Source: Phycisphaeraceae bacterium (GTDB taxonomy: Bacteria > Planctomycetota > Phycisphaerae > Phycisphaerales > UBA1924). From it: 34,896 bases of DNA. Under the pieces are notes generated by a model. That model ran no database searches. It saw only the letters and a list, made by a program, of their open reading frames with translations, and was not told the DNA's origin. The stretch is from assembly GCA_021297895.1 (NCBI GenBank), contig JAJTHN010000042.1:1-34896 (forward strand), in the 5' to 3' direction. Below, in pieces: positions 34,536-34,896 of the stretch. Position 1 is the stretch's first letter; every line of letters starts with the position of its first letter. A program made the translations under genes and the position numbers.

Positions 34536-34563
34536 AACATACCCGCACGGGCCCAAAAAACAA
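34536..34563 (-). promoter_or_regulatory. Predicted leaderless promoter of the hydrolase-like gene
   Basis: On the minus strand, TTGTTT (34558-34563), 16 bases and TATGTT (34536-34541) are followed by six bases and GTG 34529. The -35 overlaps the T tract of the terminator just upstream. Confidence 0.45.
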
Positions 34564-34590
34564 GCCCTCCGATGCACGCATCGAAGGGCT
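34555..34590 (-). terminator. Intrinsic terminator with no obvious gene upstream
   Basis: AGCCCT-c-CGATG (34563-34574) pairs with CATCG-a-AGGGCT (34579-34590) with one mismatch and a 4-base loop. Six A residues at 34555-34560 give a T tract on the minus strand. No minus-strand gene is visible between 34591 and 34808, so it may end an unannotated small RNA or insulate the hydrolase promoter. Confidence 0.7.
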
Positions 34591-34808
34591 CTACCCTCAG
34601 GTCTCAGGCAAATCGGGGTGACAGTACACCAATAGAACTTTTCTTGGAGGGCGTTAGGGCCTGGGAGCCTCAGATATGCCGTTCGCTGAACGCCGAGCGA
34701 TTCGGAGCACTGATACGGATCGCCGTCGAATCTCGTGCGCGTACGGCGCATGATCGGGTTGCGCCGGGGTGAATCGGTGTCATAGTTGTCTCGGTACGGA
34801 GGCCGAGC

Positions 34809-34896
34809 ATGGACATCCGCGAGCGTTCACCCGGAGATCTTGAACATCTTCGACGCCTGGCGCGTCGCGAGAGAAACGCCGAGCAGAAGGACCGCC
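34809..34896 (+). CDS. Start of a possible IS630-like transposase, cut by the window edge
   Basis: GGAGG (34798-34802) stands six bases before ATG 34809. The 29 codons visible encode a charged helical N-terminus (DIRERSPGDLEHLRRLARR, then ERNAEQKDR) that resembles the first residues of IS630-family transposases, where a helix-turn-helix follows. The window ends before any diagnostic domain, and I cannot confirm terminal inverted repeats. A different DNA-binding protein remains possible. Confidence 0.35.
   Translation, partial: MDIRERSPGDLEHLRRLARRERNAEQKDR

Noticed and set aside
34570-34640. Glycine-riboswitch look-alike on the plus strand (CGAAGGG, then TCTCAGGCAAA, then GACAG)
   Set aside because: The CGAAGGG part belongs to a tight hairpin with a minus-strand T tract, the 5' half of an aptamer is missing, and no glycine-related gene follows.

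Overview
This 34.9 kb, GC-rich window looks like a planctomycete chromosome, most likely from the Phycisphaerae side of the phylum. The support is a prepilin-like protein with an exact H-X9-DG signature, an ECF sigma factor next to a Ser/Thr kinase carrying a large repeat domain, and a secreted hydrolase followed by a dockerin-like calcium-loop tail. The lineage call is inference from gene content; there is no rRNA or tRNA in the window.

Layout. 1-344 is non-coding and repeat-rich. 345-2215 holds an ECF sigma factor with an unknown C-terminal domain, coupled to a prepilin-like gene. 2412-4028 is an M32 carboxypeptidase. 4061-5772 is a UPF0324 (YeiH-type) membrane protein convergent with a cysteine dioxygenase. 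6077-14218 is a possible small biosynthetic cluster: a PLP enzyme and an ABC exporter on the minus strand, divergent from a SET-domain protein and a 1356-residue Pls/PosA-type single-module NRPS. 14224-16280 is an O6-alkylguanine-DNA alkyltransferase coupled to a secreted alpha/beta hydrolase. 16422-18556 is an arsenic operon arsR-arsC-arsM. 18739-20388 is release factor 3, followed by a frameshifted DUF4239-like gene.

21254-29056 is a complete histidine biosynthesis operon packed into five polypeptides: HisG, HisC-HAD, HisB, HisH-HisF and HisA-HisI-HisE-HisD. It is preceded by a strong promoter, a 20-codon leader peptide with seven histidines (six consecutive) and a perfect 10-bp intrinsic terminator, which together form a textbook his attenuator. 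The HisA-I-E-D protein carries sequence hallmarks that resemble the fungal HIS4 enzyme.

29080-33080 is an ECF sigma and Ser/Thr kinase pair. 33321-34529 is a probably decaying secreted hydrolase gene with an in-frame stop before its dockerin-like tail and a Trp at the nucleophile position. The right edge cuts into what may be an IS630-like transposase.

A recurring theme is promoter architecture. At least five genes on both strands have a TTG-type -35, a 16-17 bp spacer, a TAnnnT -10, and then the start codon only 3-8 bases later, which predicts leaderless mRNAs. The his leader peptide is among them.
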